NCBI GenBank assembly: GCA_029532625.1
Contig: JARFXM010000011.1
Span: forward strand, 3,919,501 to 3,983,500
Direction: 5' to 3'
DNA: 64,000 nt
From: Lomentospora prolificans
Lineage: Eukaryota > Ascomycota > Sordariomycetes > Microascales > Microascaceae
Shown here one piece after another: positions 12,395 through 24,311 of the stretch; position 1 is the stretch's first letter; each line of letters begins with the position of its first letter. Made by a program: the position numbers and the translations under genes. Under the pieces are notes generated by a model that searched no databases, was not told where the DNA came from, and was given only the letters and a program-made list of their open reading frames with translations.

Positions 12395-14239
12395 ATGTCT
12401 AGGCGGCACGAAATTCCTGTCGAGAGTTCCTGGCGTATGGTTGAAGGCGGCGAGAATGACAGCTTCGATACATCGATTATCCCTGCAGACGATGATCCTG
12501 ATTTTGTCCTATCGAGTGCGCCGTCGCAACTATCTTCTGGTGGCCAGATGAGCGTGGGATCGCAAGATAGCATCCAGGATTTCCTCACCAAAGCAGACGA
12601 CGAGCGCGTTATCCTCCGTTCGCCATTTCAACCTACATTACCTTCGGCTAGGCAGACGCCTCGCCGGGAGCAGCCTCATCGGACACCTGATCCCGAGTTT
12701 GTCATGCCAGCGGTCGAGGTCATCGGTTCTCGACGTAGCAGTGGGCGATCGTCTCGAACGATACGGCCAGTCAGAGACGATGACCAGCAACCTAGCTATG
12801 ATTTGCGCCGGAGGCTCGGGCAACGTCACCCGTCCGAGGCTGATCGTGGAAGTCCCGTCAAGAGGAGGGCCAACAATGGTCGCCAAAGACTATACTATGA
12901 TGAGGAGGAGGATGAGGAAGATGATAGGAGAGGATTGAAAAAAGGCCTCGCGTCTTTCTTACCCGGGGCCCTGCTCAGCATGCTTGGCTGGTTCTTTGGC
13001 GTCGTCGGCATGGCTTTCCGTTTTGCGCAGCGACCTCTTGCGCTGCTTCTTGCTATATACTTTTTCTTTGGCGGCCTTATAATTGTCCAGAACATGGTCA
13101 CAAACTCTATATTCGTTTCCCTCTCGCCGGTTTGCCGACTTCCCGGCGTTTCGTACCTCGACCTATCATTCTGTCCCCATGCGCCTGATCCGCCCATCGT
13201 CACTGAATCCGGCCAGACTGGAAAGAGCCACGTCGAGTTCGACGATCTCATGGGCGTCCAATCACAGTTTGAGCAGGTCCTCGAGCGCAGTGCCAGTGGC
13301 GTCTCTTTGCCTCTCGAGATGAAGCGCTCTGAGTCCTCAATCCGTGATCTCCGCACCATGGTGCGGTACAGTGAGCTTACTGCTCGCGAAGAGCTTGTCC
13401 AAGAGTTCGACGGCTACATCGACACAGCTCGGCGCAGCACCAGTGAGCTCCAAAAGTTTAACACCCACGTTGGCTCCGCCGTCGACTCCGTTATAAGCAT
13501 CAACAAATGGACGGCGCGCTACCTTGATTCCTTGTCCGAAAATGACCCTCAGAAAAGCCGTCGTGACGACGGAGGTCTCCTCGGAGATTGGGCATCGTGG
13601 GTCTTCTACCCTTTCCAGCCCACCACGGCCGGCACGTTTGACGAACGCGCGCTCATCGACAAGTATATCGAGCACACTTCTCTCGTGTCTGAGCGTATCT
13701 CCACCCTCATTCTCGAGGCCCAATCCGTCCTCCGCCACCTCACCAAGGCGGAAGACCACCTCTCCCTCATCTACGAAATTGTCACCCGCTCCTCTCAATC
13801 CGTCGAGTCCCGCCGCGACCAGATCCTCTGGACCCTCTGGACCCTAGTCGGCGCAAACTCGCGCCGCCTGCAGGGCCTCAACGCGCAGCTCTCCCTCCTC
13901 CGCCAAGTCGACGCCCAGCGCTCCGCCGCCGTGGCTCAGGTCTCCGCTCTCATCGTCGATCTAGAGCGCATCGAGGCCGGGCTCGGCGACTTGCGCGATC
14001 GCGTCGCCGAACCCGAGATCGCCAGGCGCGCCGGCGGCAGCCTAACGGACGGCCCAGGCAGCCCGAGGTCCCGGGTTCCGCTCTCAGTACACATTGAAAC
14101 CATCGATCGAGGTGTTGAGAGGCTTGAGGCCGCGAGGAATAGGATTAGGGCGGCGGAGAACGACAAGATTAGAGAGGCGCTTGCCAGGGGCGGCGTGAAT
14201 GAGGAAAGGCTGCTGGAGGGCGAGCAGGGGTCCGTTTAG
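12395..14239 (+). CDS. Fungal membrane protein with coiled-coil C-terminus, function unknown
   Basis: One uninterrupted frame of 614 residues from ATG 12395 (AACATGTCT). I do not recognise a named family. Residues 1-180 are polar and probably disordered: Ser/Arg-rich, with an acidic EEEDEEDD cluster just before the membrane part. Two adjacent hydrophobic segments at roughly 188-212 and 217-238 (FLPGALLSMLGWFFGVVGM; PLALLLAIYFFFGGLIIVQ) suggest a membrane hairpin or one traversing pair. The remaining 370 residues contain long helical, heptad-like stretches (LIDKYIEHTSLVSERISTLI, then further runs to the end) and the cysteines of the VCRLPG and LSFC segments just after the membrane. This arrangement suits an endomembrane or nuclear-envelope protein with a coiled-coil domain, but that is inference. 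Codon use is strongly G/C at third positions, so it is a real gene. Confidence 0.85.
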   Translation: MSRRHEIPVESSWRMVEGGENDSFDTSIIPADDDPDFVLSSAPSQLSSGGQMSVGSQDSIQDFLTKADDERVILRSPFQPTLPSARQTPRREQPHRTPDPEFVMPAVEVIGSRRSSGRSSRTIRPVRDDDQQPSYDLRRRLGQRHPSEADRGSPVKRRANNGRQRLYYDEEEDEEDDRRGLKKGLASFLPGALLSMLGWFFGVVGMAFRFAQRPLALLLAIYFFFGGLIIVQNMVTNSIFVSLSPVCRLPGVSYLDLSFCPHAPDPPIVTESGQTGKSHVEFDDLMGVQSQFEQVLERSASGVSLPLEMKRSESSIRDLRTMVRYSELTAREELVQEFDGYIDTARRSTSELQKFNTHVGSAVDSVISINKWTARYLDSLSENDPQKSRRDDGGLLGDWASWVFYPFQPTTAGTFDERALIDKYIEHTSLVSERISTLILEAQSVLRHLTKAEDHLSLIYEIVTRSSQSVESRRDQILWTLWTLVGANSRRLQGLNAQLSLLRQVDAQRSAAVAQVSALIVDLERIEAGLGDLRDRVAEPEIARRAGGSLTDGPGSPRSRVPLSVHIETIDRGVERLEAARNRIRAAENDKIREALARGGVNEERLLEGEQGSV

Positions 14240-15394
14240 GTTTGATTTGTCTCTTCAATGCAACTGACTGGGTTATTTCAAGGGCAACGATTTAAGGCAG
14301 GTTAGTTTGGGAATCTACTTGACGGCGTTCTTGGTATTACTGGATATTGGGAACATATACATGATCGGAAAGTGTCTTCTTATACAACTGAATAAAATTT
14401 ACAATGATTGATGATGGATAACTGTCCTGATCTTATACTCTCAAGTCTACAATGTTTCATCAAGAATCACACTCATCGAGCCAGGGATGGGCAAGTGAAA
14501 GAAGCGGCTGATTGACTGAGTGAGCACTTACATGGCTCTAATGTTAAGAACCAGCAACAGTAGACAAAACGCGCAAGTGGAGAATCGTACCGTACAGGTG
14601 TTTTCTCATCACTGAGAGATGGTCTAACCCGTTCGCTTTTCGCATTCTCCCCCTGACAACTTTTTAGAATTATACAACGATGTATGTACAGCCCCAAGAA
14701 AAACTCGTACATGCGTGAATACTGGCTTCTGTGGGCAACCCGCCTCTAGTTTTTCGTGAGTTCGATAGAAGGAGTGTCTCCGCAAACATTACAAAAGGTG
14801 AAAATAAGAGAAAGTCCAATAGTCCAATTAGCATGAAAAGAAGGAAATCCCGGTTTAAGTCACCACCCAACACCGCTCCCGAATTTCATTGGATAAGATC
14901 CGAAACCCAGAAGTGTCTATGTTATGTACTGTAACTTGTAGAAGTGCAAGGTCGAGAAATAAGTGAGAGAAAGGAGGAGTTAGAGTTCATGAGCGTTGTC
15001 GCGCGGTGGACCTGAGCATAGACGGCAAAGGATCGAGGGTATGAGGCAAGCCTAATGTTCTGCAAGACCAAGCTAGTCCCTAGAGGAGAGCGAAATATAA
15101 TTGCCTCCGCTCACATCGTTTGAAGAAAAGGCGAGCGAAGGTGAAAACGAACAGTGAAATGCCTCATTCCAAGGCTCGCCACCGGCGGCCTCCTTGGAGA
15201 AAATCAGAAAGAAGAGTGATATTTACCCATCCATGTAGATGAACGGCTATCCATAGCCAAACCGTGACTCCAGAACGCTATCAAATCCCAAATTGCCGGG
15301 CCAAGACGCCAATACCCAATGCTCTATGTCGTGATATGTTCGTTAAAAACACACGGTGGAGATGCCGAAAAGAAAAAGAAAGGAGCCACCCGCT
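14240..15394. other. Convergent 3' flanks, about 1.15 kb, no gene
   Basis: Lies between the 3' ends of the gene at 12395 (+) and the RING gene (-). A-rich stretches near 14780-14870 and 15360-15385 fit 3' untranslated and polyadenylation sequence. No further gene is seen. Confidence 0.6.
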
Positions 15395-17371
15395 TCATGT
15401 TAGGCTCGGGAAGATCTTGGTTACGGCTCTTCTCCCTACATGGATGAACGAGAATATTAGTTCTAATTACTTTCAAGTAACGGAAGGGAGTCGAGCTCAT
15501 TTGTTGCCACTTACACATTGGTCTATCCTGCTCATCGTCCAAGGGACGCGCCAAATGCTTCATCCTAGCCCTGGCCAAATCCGAAGGGCTTTTCCGCCCA
15601 TCAGGTTGGTGATCAGATAGCGGGGTACCTTCCATAGGACCCAACTTCAGTTTTCGCGGTTTTTTGCGGCGAGATTTCTTGTTGTGGGCTATAGGTGGTA
15701 GAGCCGATACTGTATCCTCCGATTCAGTAACCGCCATCGGTGGGGTTTGAGAAGGCTGTGAGATTGCGTCGGGGTCTCGTGGACTATCTGGCTCGGTGGT
15801 TCGAGGTTCAGCGGTCTGAGCGTCGCCATTGTCACCAGGTACGGGCGCCGAATCCGGGGATTCAACAACATTTTGCTTAGTCGGTTCAGGGGACTTAACG
15901 GGACTAAGGGGTATCGCGGAGGAAGTGTTGCTGGGCGTAATAAGATCGCTAAACAGGTGTTTGCTGAAAAGTTTGCCCTTGCCCTTATCATCGGCTGAAT
16001 CAATCTCGACGTCAACTGTACCACGGAGACGGCGCATGGCACGTTCTCGACGGACCATCGCGTTGGTGATTTTCGGGCAATATCCGCGCGGCAACATACA
16101 TTGCTGGCACACGGGGCATAGAGAACTGTTTCCGGTTAAAAATTCATCAATACACTCCGGATGGAATATATGATAGCACGGGAGCTGTCGGATGACAGAG
16201 ACGCGATTCTTGAAGCTTTCCAGGCATATTTGACACTGGGGTTGGTAGTTTGTGGCTATCGTCGAGCACTCGCTGCCTGCTAAGCTCGACCGGGAAGACC
16301 TTCCTGAGATAGAGATGACAGACGAGGCGACGCGTTCAGCACGGCGGGAGCTACGGATGGAGCCGGGAGTGGAAGGCCCGCTCATCCTTTCTGATTCGGA
16401 TTGATAGGTGTATAAGGGAAAAGACTTGACATGCTCCTCGGGGACCATGACTCGCGCAATGCCCATAGCTTCAAGATCCACCTCGCCCTGTTTAACGCGA
16501 GTAGCGAGTGTTTTGCGACGTTGTCGTTGCAGGAGGTGCATAAAAACGGAGACGCAGAAGATGATGAAGAGGAGGGCGCCAATGACAATAACAAAAAAGG
16601 TCCACAGTGCCGGCATACTCTTCGTGTCGTGCATCGTTAATTCAGTCCATATTCGAACATAATCGCGGGGGTTGGGACCGAAAGCATCGAGAATCTCCTC
16701 GCCAAATGGTACCTGCTCTATTGAGCCGGAATACTGGGCCAGCTTGCGCACCAGCCTCTTGCCTTCTCGACCAGGAATGGCAAAAATTGGGAACTTATTC
16801 TGTTTTATCCAGGCCCCGCCATCATCGAGATCCCAAATCGGTTCGTCGACATCTTGGGGTTTGTGTGTTGAGTTGTTGGGCTTGTAAAATATAAAGCCTT
16901 TGACAGGATCGTATCGCGCCGCCTGGAGATAGGCTTGTGTACACTCCTTGCTGAACCATGGTGCGAGGGCGATGAGCTTATAGTTTGTGGGAGGGAGATT
17001 GCTTCGTTGAGTGACATTTCGTGGGAGACCGATCGAGGGGTCAAACTGGTCTTCGGAACAGGGATCACTAGAATCTATCGTAGGGACATAGAGTAGACCT
17101 TGAATCGCCCCGTTTAACGTTTCGGCGTTTGTTGTCGTTAACGTCGTCAAATTAGTCGATATTTGTGACTCGAAGGCTAACTGGCTCTAGAAGGGTATCA
17201 GCAGCAGCCGACACAGCGCACATGTAAAGAGAAAGAACTTGATTCCGGGCCAAAGCAGACTGGACAGATGGCGGAAAGGGATAGGAACATACGGCGACAG
17301 CGGTGATGTTTCTAATAACGGTCGTCGGGAGCGAGTTCTCCCCACTGAAGAGAGGGTTGCTAAATAAGAGA
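15395..17371 (-). CDS. Membrane-anchored RING-H2 ubiquitin ligase (5' exons unresolved)
   Basis: Supported exons are 17371-17293, 17186-15515 and 15435-15395. The last intron (GTAAGT donor, CTAAT branch, TGTAG acceptor) gives the ending MWRRAVTKIFPSLT. The luminal part carries several N-glycosylation sequons (NIT, NLT, NVT, NST), resembling protease-associated-type luminal domains. One transmembrane helix follows at about 16610-16533 (ALWTFFVIVIGALLFIIFCV), then a RING-H2 finger at about 16235-16105 (CQICLESF, CYHIFHPEC, CPVC). The remaining tail is disordered, rich in Ser/Pro/Glu. Such proteins are usually E3 ligases in Golgi, vacuolar or endosomal membranes. The signal peptide is missing from this model, so one or more exons must lie upstream (17372 to about 18100). 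The frame at 17576-17410 joins in phase through a GTATAAG donor, but no signal-peptide exon could be fixed. Confidence 0.85.
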
Positions 17372-20300
17372 CTGCAGGAACAAGTCATCAGCCAACTGCG
17401 TTACCCCCCTTATACATCGTAATCAAAAGCGCATTTGGGATTCTTCGTCGAGGACAAGGACGGCATGAATATTGCGAAAGAGTCATTGCCAGAGAGGGAT
17501 CTGTGATGAGCGCATCGCGCCAGGCCACACCTCGTTCCTGAGACCCCACAAAACAGTCGTTCGGCCTGGACTCCAAAATCGGACGGATTCCTTCGATTCA
17601 GACCATCGGAAAAGGCGCACGGGGCTAGGGGGGAAAGGGGAAGAGGACGATCCCAAAACATACACGACATTTCGAATCTCGGAGAGCGCTGTAAGACGTC
17701 AGTTGCCGCGCCAAGACTGGGGTGATGTGGTAGCTGTATCCAGGGCTTGGCTCTGAAAGGATTCGCGATAGGTCTCGCCGGAAGGAAAGCTAAATCAACT
17801 TACACATGCTTCTAGGACATATTCAATTTTTTGATGGAGGACATATCAGCGTCTGCGATGCGGGGATGATTGCGCAGGTGAGTATCGCCGACGATGGAGA
17901 GTTCTTGGTGGAGTAATTGGGAAAGTCGAGAATTGAATGGCGAGCTGAGAGGAGTATAGGTAGGCTATGCTGGCTATGCCACAGAATTGAGGTGGAGAGC
18001 CAGAGCCAGCCAGCGATGGGACTAGGGCCAAAGACAGCAGAGGTACCAGAAGGGGTTGAAGGGATAGAGTTTTGAGGAACGGCGTCGCAAGCGAAGGAAC
18101 AGACGGTACCAGAAAAGGGTCTCTGTCATTAGAGCAATGTTAAAATCAGTGGCCAAAGAAGTGCACCGAGTCCTGGAGCGAGGGAGACCCAGCCGTGCGT
18201 GCGTGCGTGTGCATGGGAGTTTGGGGGGTTGATGGAAGCGAAAGCATCAAACAGCATTGAGCCGTCCGTTTGTGTCTGGAACTGTCTAGGCGGAAGAAAG
18301 GTACGGGGCGCTGGCTGGTTGTACCTTGATAAGTTCGGTTGATGGTGGACACTAAAGGTGGCTCCCATAATTATGACCTACGAAGTATATCAAAGAGGGG
18401 GCGTACCTTGGTATACGGGACTTTGTTCTGGAAGCAAGATCAAGATAGTCCGGGCGGTCACGCCCCTTGAGTCCGGCCAGACGGCCCTGTTGGAATTCAT
18501 AATTCATCAATATTAGCTGACTCCTCATTTTCCTCCCTTTTCTCTGCAATTTTTGTTTTTCTTTCCTTTTTAACTTTTTCTTTTCTTTTGACCAATGGAG
18601 TCTCTCTCTCTTGTAAGCCGTCTTGATCCTTTCTTGCAAGACTCGCCTTGAACCTTGACATCTACAAAGGGGACACGATCACACGTTAGAGGAAACGCGA
18701 CCGTAACAATATTCTAACACAGAATCCTGAAGATTGGCCAGCGGTGGACCTCCCTCTGGCCACAAATTCATGGCTCGACCTCCTCCAGGGTTTAATGTGT
18801 TAGCTCAGTGAAATCGACGCCGACTACTTCGTAACAAAAGTCATTGCAGCTGAAGGTGATATATCTATTTACCTGAATTTAATAGTGAAATATATAGTGG
18901 AATATATAGTGGATTTTGTATATATACAATGCCTCAATGGGTTAGCCTGCGATGCGCTAACATCTCAAACCATGGAGGAGGTCTACTTGGGGAATGGCTG
19001 GCTGCTCCGTTCCGGGAAGAGACAGCGCGTGTCGGGTGCACTTGGAAGTCCGAAGTACCTAACCTTGACTGTGGGGAGTGGCTGGTGATTATACTTTCAT
19101 CTCAGGTTTTCTAGCCTACTCGAACCGAAGTCACTGGTACTCTACCAAGGTACACAAGGCAGTAAATGCATCGGTGCAACTCTGCAGCCGGTTCGTGTGG
19201 AACAGAGAATCCCTCCTATGTAAAAATTCCCTTCTGGAGCGCCTGGCACATTTGCGCGCTCAATACACAATTCAGCTCAGGGCTGGGTTTCTGATCGGGC
19301 TAGTGGCATTAGTGTGCAGGCGTTCCCCGTTGTACCCTCAACTTCCCCGGTGGAAATCACGACTCATAATCACACGGAGTCGCAATCAACACCGAGGACG
19401 GAGTACCAAAACCATTACTGAGGTCAACCACGATTGGAAGTGAGAGCGAGGGTAGCCGCGAGCGGCACCCTTGAGGAGGGGCCTGTCTTGTTGAAATAAT
19501 TATTAGCCATCAACCATGGAGAGGCATCATCGTTTAGGATGCATTGTCGACAGAGACGCAAATTATTCCAGAGGCGCAGGGGGACCGGCAACGGCTGGCT
19601 TATTATATTCATCGCCCTCGTCTTCAAAAAGCCACGGAGCCCTGAATGACAGGATCGCCTCTGGTTAAGCCAGAGACCGGAAGAGTATTACTGGATGTTC
19701 ACGCAGGAACAACCAGCTCGAGGGGGATGACGGGGAACAGTATTACTGATAGAGGCGTGTGCCTGGCGCGCGTCTTTAAACGACGGCGTTCCCTCGTCCC
19801 AACAGAGGTTAGATAACCGGTTTTTTCAGACTGATACTACAGCGAGTATTGCTTCGAAGGTGGAGGGAATCGATCAATTATTCCGGAAGTTGCAAAAATC
19901 CTCGTATTACAACAGTGCCTCTCTCCGCAGCCAGGGGATGGATGATACGCGACCTTTGAGGTGGGCAGGTCATGACGATGCAAACCCAACACTCGCTGGC
20001 CCAAGTAAGGCAAGAAGGGTGCGTAGTGACGAATTGCCATCACACCAGCACAACGCCAAATTCGAGGCGCAACAGGTGCCAGCTTATCCATTGGCCAAGG
20101 ACAAAATTACTGTGTTGAAACAGGATCCTGCAACTTCTACTTTTTAGGTAAAATATCATGCACCGTTCCCGGCGGGGGAGGAATGGCAAATCCTGATAAA
20201 GTTATTCCTAGGCTTCGGGTGAGGGTAACAAGTGGGTGACAAGATCGCCAGCACTGATCTGCTACACCAAGGTGATTGGATTTTATTTGTCGTTTGTCCG

Positions 20301-22252
20301 TCTAACTCCACATCTGGAGCAAATCCTCATCACATTCTGCGCGGAGGAGAGGGTCATCCTTAGCAACTGTCTATCACTGCTTGAGGGTCACCAAACCTGG
20401 TCGGTTACCCATGGCTAAACGGCTGACATCTTGCAGTGATGCCTTGTTGCCTGGTTCGAACACGGTGGAAGGATAGCCAGGACAACTTTGCTGGCCTCCG
20501 CCATATATTCCTTACTGAACGCCAAAAGAAAGGCTGTCCCCGCCGCCTTCGGGAGAAGACCCCGATATGCGTCTTTCCGCTCCATGAACCATGCTCCGAA
20601 TTCCTCGAACCAGACCGCATCCTCTACGGATAGTATCGTGCAAATACAATACTCCAGTAAACAAAGTACCAGACCTGCAAAGAGTGACCTTGATCTGCCG
20701 ACACACATGTACTAGCCCAAACATGCAGGTGGACTCAAGGCAATGGGGTGGCGAACGACATCCCTGACTGGCCGGGTATGTCCTTCTATTTCGGGAATAC
20801 CTCCTGAATCCGGTTTATACCTGATCCACCAGCTTCGTCATGTACACCCTCCCTTAGATATACTTAGGGCGGAATTTTTCAACCCTGTTCATCGTCCCCA
20901 TCGTGTACTCGAAATTAGGACGTCAAATCTTAAGCAATGTATAGGCCAGCCGGTGGTTAAGCTTAGCAAACGCGGCTCATCGCAGAATGAAGGCAAGCGA
21001 AACGGGCCAGCGCAAGCGTTTGCACATTCTCTCCTACGTTGTAAATCCCCAGTGCATTGAGTGAGATCGGCTTCCCTGAAGCAGAGACAACCGTCCGCCC
21101 ATCCCCACCCTCGACTGTGCTTGTGATGGATATTCAGTACCAGCTTTTGACTGTCAGCATACTGTAAAACTGTCAGCAATTAGATCAGCGTCGTCATTGG
21201 AAAGAGGTGCTCCAAGACTTCACCGCCCCGATCCCGCTATTTGTACGTCTGTGTCGGCGTGAGAGCTTCATCTGTCTCCAACCAACAAGGCTATCTGCCT
21301 GGGACAAGCGCCGACTGTTTTGCAACGTGCGAGGGAGGGGAGAATGAATCGGGGTCCCCACGCAGAAAACCCGGCCAAAACAAGGCGTCTGTCTATTCTC
21401 ACAGTCTACCTTGTTGAAAGGTTGACTACTTGTTGTGCATCCGCCAACATGGCCCTGATCTTTTTCCCGAGTGGGAACCCGGCCGAACGAGAATGGCGTT
21501 GATCCACGCCAACTCGAGCGATTGGGGCGCATCGGGAAGAATGCTTCACCAGTTTTTCCCTCGATGTATTACATGCAGACAGTGTATAACGTCAGCTTTG
21601 CTGGTCGTACACGATACACTTCGTTTGGCCCGCATAGTCTGCCGATCCTCGAAGGACTCAGGACGAATGCGAAGATATAGCATCAGGCCGTGAAAAGCCG
21701 GGTCTTCGATCCGACCATGACCCCAGAGTCTCGGGTTCAATCACAGTCAATCAAGGCTTCAAAGAGCTGTTCCCCTTTCGCTGGCAGCTAAACCAGTAAT
21801 TCCGCGTCAGCATGTTCCCCTCCGGCGTACTTGTCCAGTATGCTGATTAATCAAGGCACGGGGGTATGTACTTGTACGAAGTAGTTATGTAGTTTCGGGT
21901 AGAAGTCGGAAGATTTGTTTTGTGAGTTCGTCGTTGATGACGGATATTGCCGTCGAGAGGAGGGCGCCTTGGGTTGAACTCGAGATTCAGTAACTACGCG
22001 ACATCCATCATCATTCGCTCGTTCAAACAAAGCCTTACCATCGCGTGCTTCATCAATACCCATCGAGGGCCTAGATCTGCTACTCGAATCCATACCTCGA
22101 AACCTCATAGATTACCCATAATCGTACGCAATCGAGCTCCCGTCCGATTCAAAGCATTCGAGAACAATGCGCGTGCAGACTCTGGTACACGCGATTTGAA
22201 ATTCACAACATTCCTTCAACCTCTTTCGTCAGTCCTTCAAACATTCCCGGCC
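17372..22252. other. RING-gene 5' region plus about 4 kb without recognisable gene
   Basis: The first 700 bases must contain the missing 5' exon(s) of the RING gene. The rest is the divergent spacer to ADA3. It contains a GTGC microsatellite (about 18193-18212), a CAGC repeat at 18005-18014, and an AT-rich patch with a short direct repeat at about 18880-18915. Open frames at 19078-19443, 20415-20708 and 21194-21532 show no family motif or coding codon use and are not called. Confidence 0.55.
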
Positions 22253-24311
22253 ATGCCACCCGGGTCGCAAAAAGGCACCGGCAAGAAAGGTGCCGGCGCC
22301 ATGCGCCAGCGAAGCCGGAATACAACGCCAAGCTCGGTGCCTGCCACAGCTACCCTCCCTACAATTGAAGCCGTAGACGCCGAATACCTCGAGTTGCGGG
22401 TTGAGAAATTTCGCTCTCTCACGAATGACGATGTGGTGGACCAAAACGCTGCCAATGCCATGATGCCAGATACAAAAAGCCTCGACGGCATGGTGGCCCG
22501 CCTGCAGCGGCTGCAGAGTACCGTCGACTTGCGGAGCAATTTCTACGACAAGGGAATGCGGATATTGGCCATGGCGCGGAAGAACCGTGTGGACGAAGAC
22601 GAGGAGCGCACGGGGACGGATGGGGATGAGCGCGAGAAGAAGAATAGGAAGAAGCGCAAGGCCACAGACTCTCTAGCGCCTCAAGACACGAAGCCCGGTA
22701 TGTTTGAGCTCCACACTTCCGCGATTTACAACACCGTACCCTTTTTTTTTATCGCCTTCCCGGATCGATATACAACCCCGGCCTTGGATTGATTTTCAGT
22801 TGCGTGCTAACACCCACTTTTTCCACCCCGTTATAGAACGGTCTTCCCCACTACGCGAATCGACCAAGGCGAAGAAACATCACCGTGAGGACTCGGGCAG
22901 TTCCTCGCTTTCACCAGTTGTGCAAGCATCTCCAACAGCTATGGAGGTTGATGAAAATACAAAACCGGATGAAAATGAGGAGGAAGAGAGCTCCGCGGAC
23001 GAGTCAAGGCCACCGCGACCCATGGTTCCGCAAGGCAACACTTTTGGCGACGATCCCTCGACCTTCCCGGACCCTACGGTGTACGAGATCAGAGAAGTCC
23101 TTCCCAACATGACGGAAGACGAGATCAAAGAGATTTACTCAGTTGCTCGATATCCTCCCAGCGATTTAGCGAATCTCATTGCAGGCGACCCACCCGACAA
23201 AGACTTTAGTAACGCGAAGCCCGCCAACCAGATCAGTTTCTCGACCTTCTCTACATACACCGAGCCATACTTCCGCCCCTTCTCTGAGGAAGATTTGGCG
23301 TTTCTCAGGGAGCGAGGCGATCGCGTTACGCCTTTTGCGATGCCGAAGCGGGGGAAGAAGCACTACACGGAAATTTGGGCAGAAGAGGATGGAGCCATGG
23401 CGGTCGATTCTCATTCTACGAGAGACAGATTGCCACCCAACCAACCGCGTGGGTCGATAGAGATCATGGGCGACGACGTTGGCGAGACGGACAAGCTGTC
23501 GGTCGGGCCACTACTCAGCCGGTTACTACAAGCCATGCGACCAGAACCTCGAGCGCCGCCGAGCGAAGACCGTACCAACGGCGTTAATGGCGACGCTATC
23601 ATGAGTCTAGACATGAATGGAGAGGGCCCAGAAAATGGAACACTGGGCGACGATAAAACGAACTCACTGGCGCCGGCTACTGCGATGCCGGAGTCGTCTA
23701 CCGAGGCGTGGAAGAAAGCGTCACATCCCAAACTCGACTACGGCCAAGTGGATGAGCGCATCAAACAGGAACTGCGCCACATTGGCTTCCTATCCCCCGA
23801 TGGGAACTTCGAGGCCGAGTATGACGGGCACTTTGATGACGAGGTTTCTGCCCGTTTGCGACTGCTACAAGGGCGGCTCCGTGAGCAGATGCTTATCAAC
23901 GGGGCTCGCAAGGCTCGGCTGACAGAATTGGTCAAGGAGCGTATGGCCCACCAAGAATACCAGACCATCCTTGAAGATCTAGACCTACAGGTACAGAGCG
24001 CGTACCTCAAGCGCACACGGACAATGGGCAAGAGTAAGAAGAACAAGCGGCCTGGCGGGGCGGGCGGCGGCAGCCACCTGGTCGGTGCAGCGGGCACGGC
24101 CCGGCCTGGTATCGGCGATCTAACACGGACGCTGATGGAGCGCCGGCGCCGGTGGATCGATACCATTGGTTCCGTCTTTGATGATGAGAATCTGGGCAAG
24201 GTGCCGCGCGTCTCCGATCCCGACAGTTCCATTTTCAAGGCGAGCGAGATGGCGGGGCTCATTAAGAAAGAAAAGGAACAGTGGGACGAGGAGGTTGAGG
24301 ACGAAGAGTGA
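22253..24311 (+). CDS. NGG1: ADA3/Ngg1-type subunit of SAGA histone acetyltransferase complexes
   Basis: Two exons, 22253-22697 and 22837-24311, give 639 residues; the split codon at KP-E is in frame (GTATGT donor, GCTAAC branch, TTATAG acceptor). The N-terminus is short and basic. A helical segment follows (YLELRVEKFRSLTNDDVVD), then acidic and basic low-complexity linkers. The C-terminal third is the diagnostic Ada3 domain: DERIKQELRHIGFL, then DDEVSARLRLLQGRLREQM, NGARKARL and an ALL-helical region to about residue 560. ADA3 links Gcn5 and Ada2 in the acetyltransferase module and helps transcription activation by nucleosome acetylation, so the product should be nuclear. The basic KSKKNKRPGG segment may be a localisation signal. 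The start at 22253 was chosen because it is the first ATG that opens directly into the family-like N-terminus; the frame stays open upstream. Confidence 0.92.

Noticed and set aside
20451..20465. T-arm-like CTGGTTCGAACAC
   Set aside because: The five-base stem does not pair and no D-arm or acceptor stem is found upstream.
21733..21745. T-arm-like GGGTTCAATC
   Set aside because: Flanking bases do not pair into a T-stem, and no acceptor or anticodon stem fits; not a tRNA.
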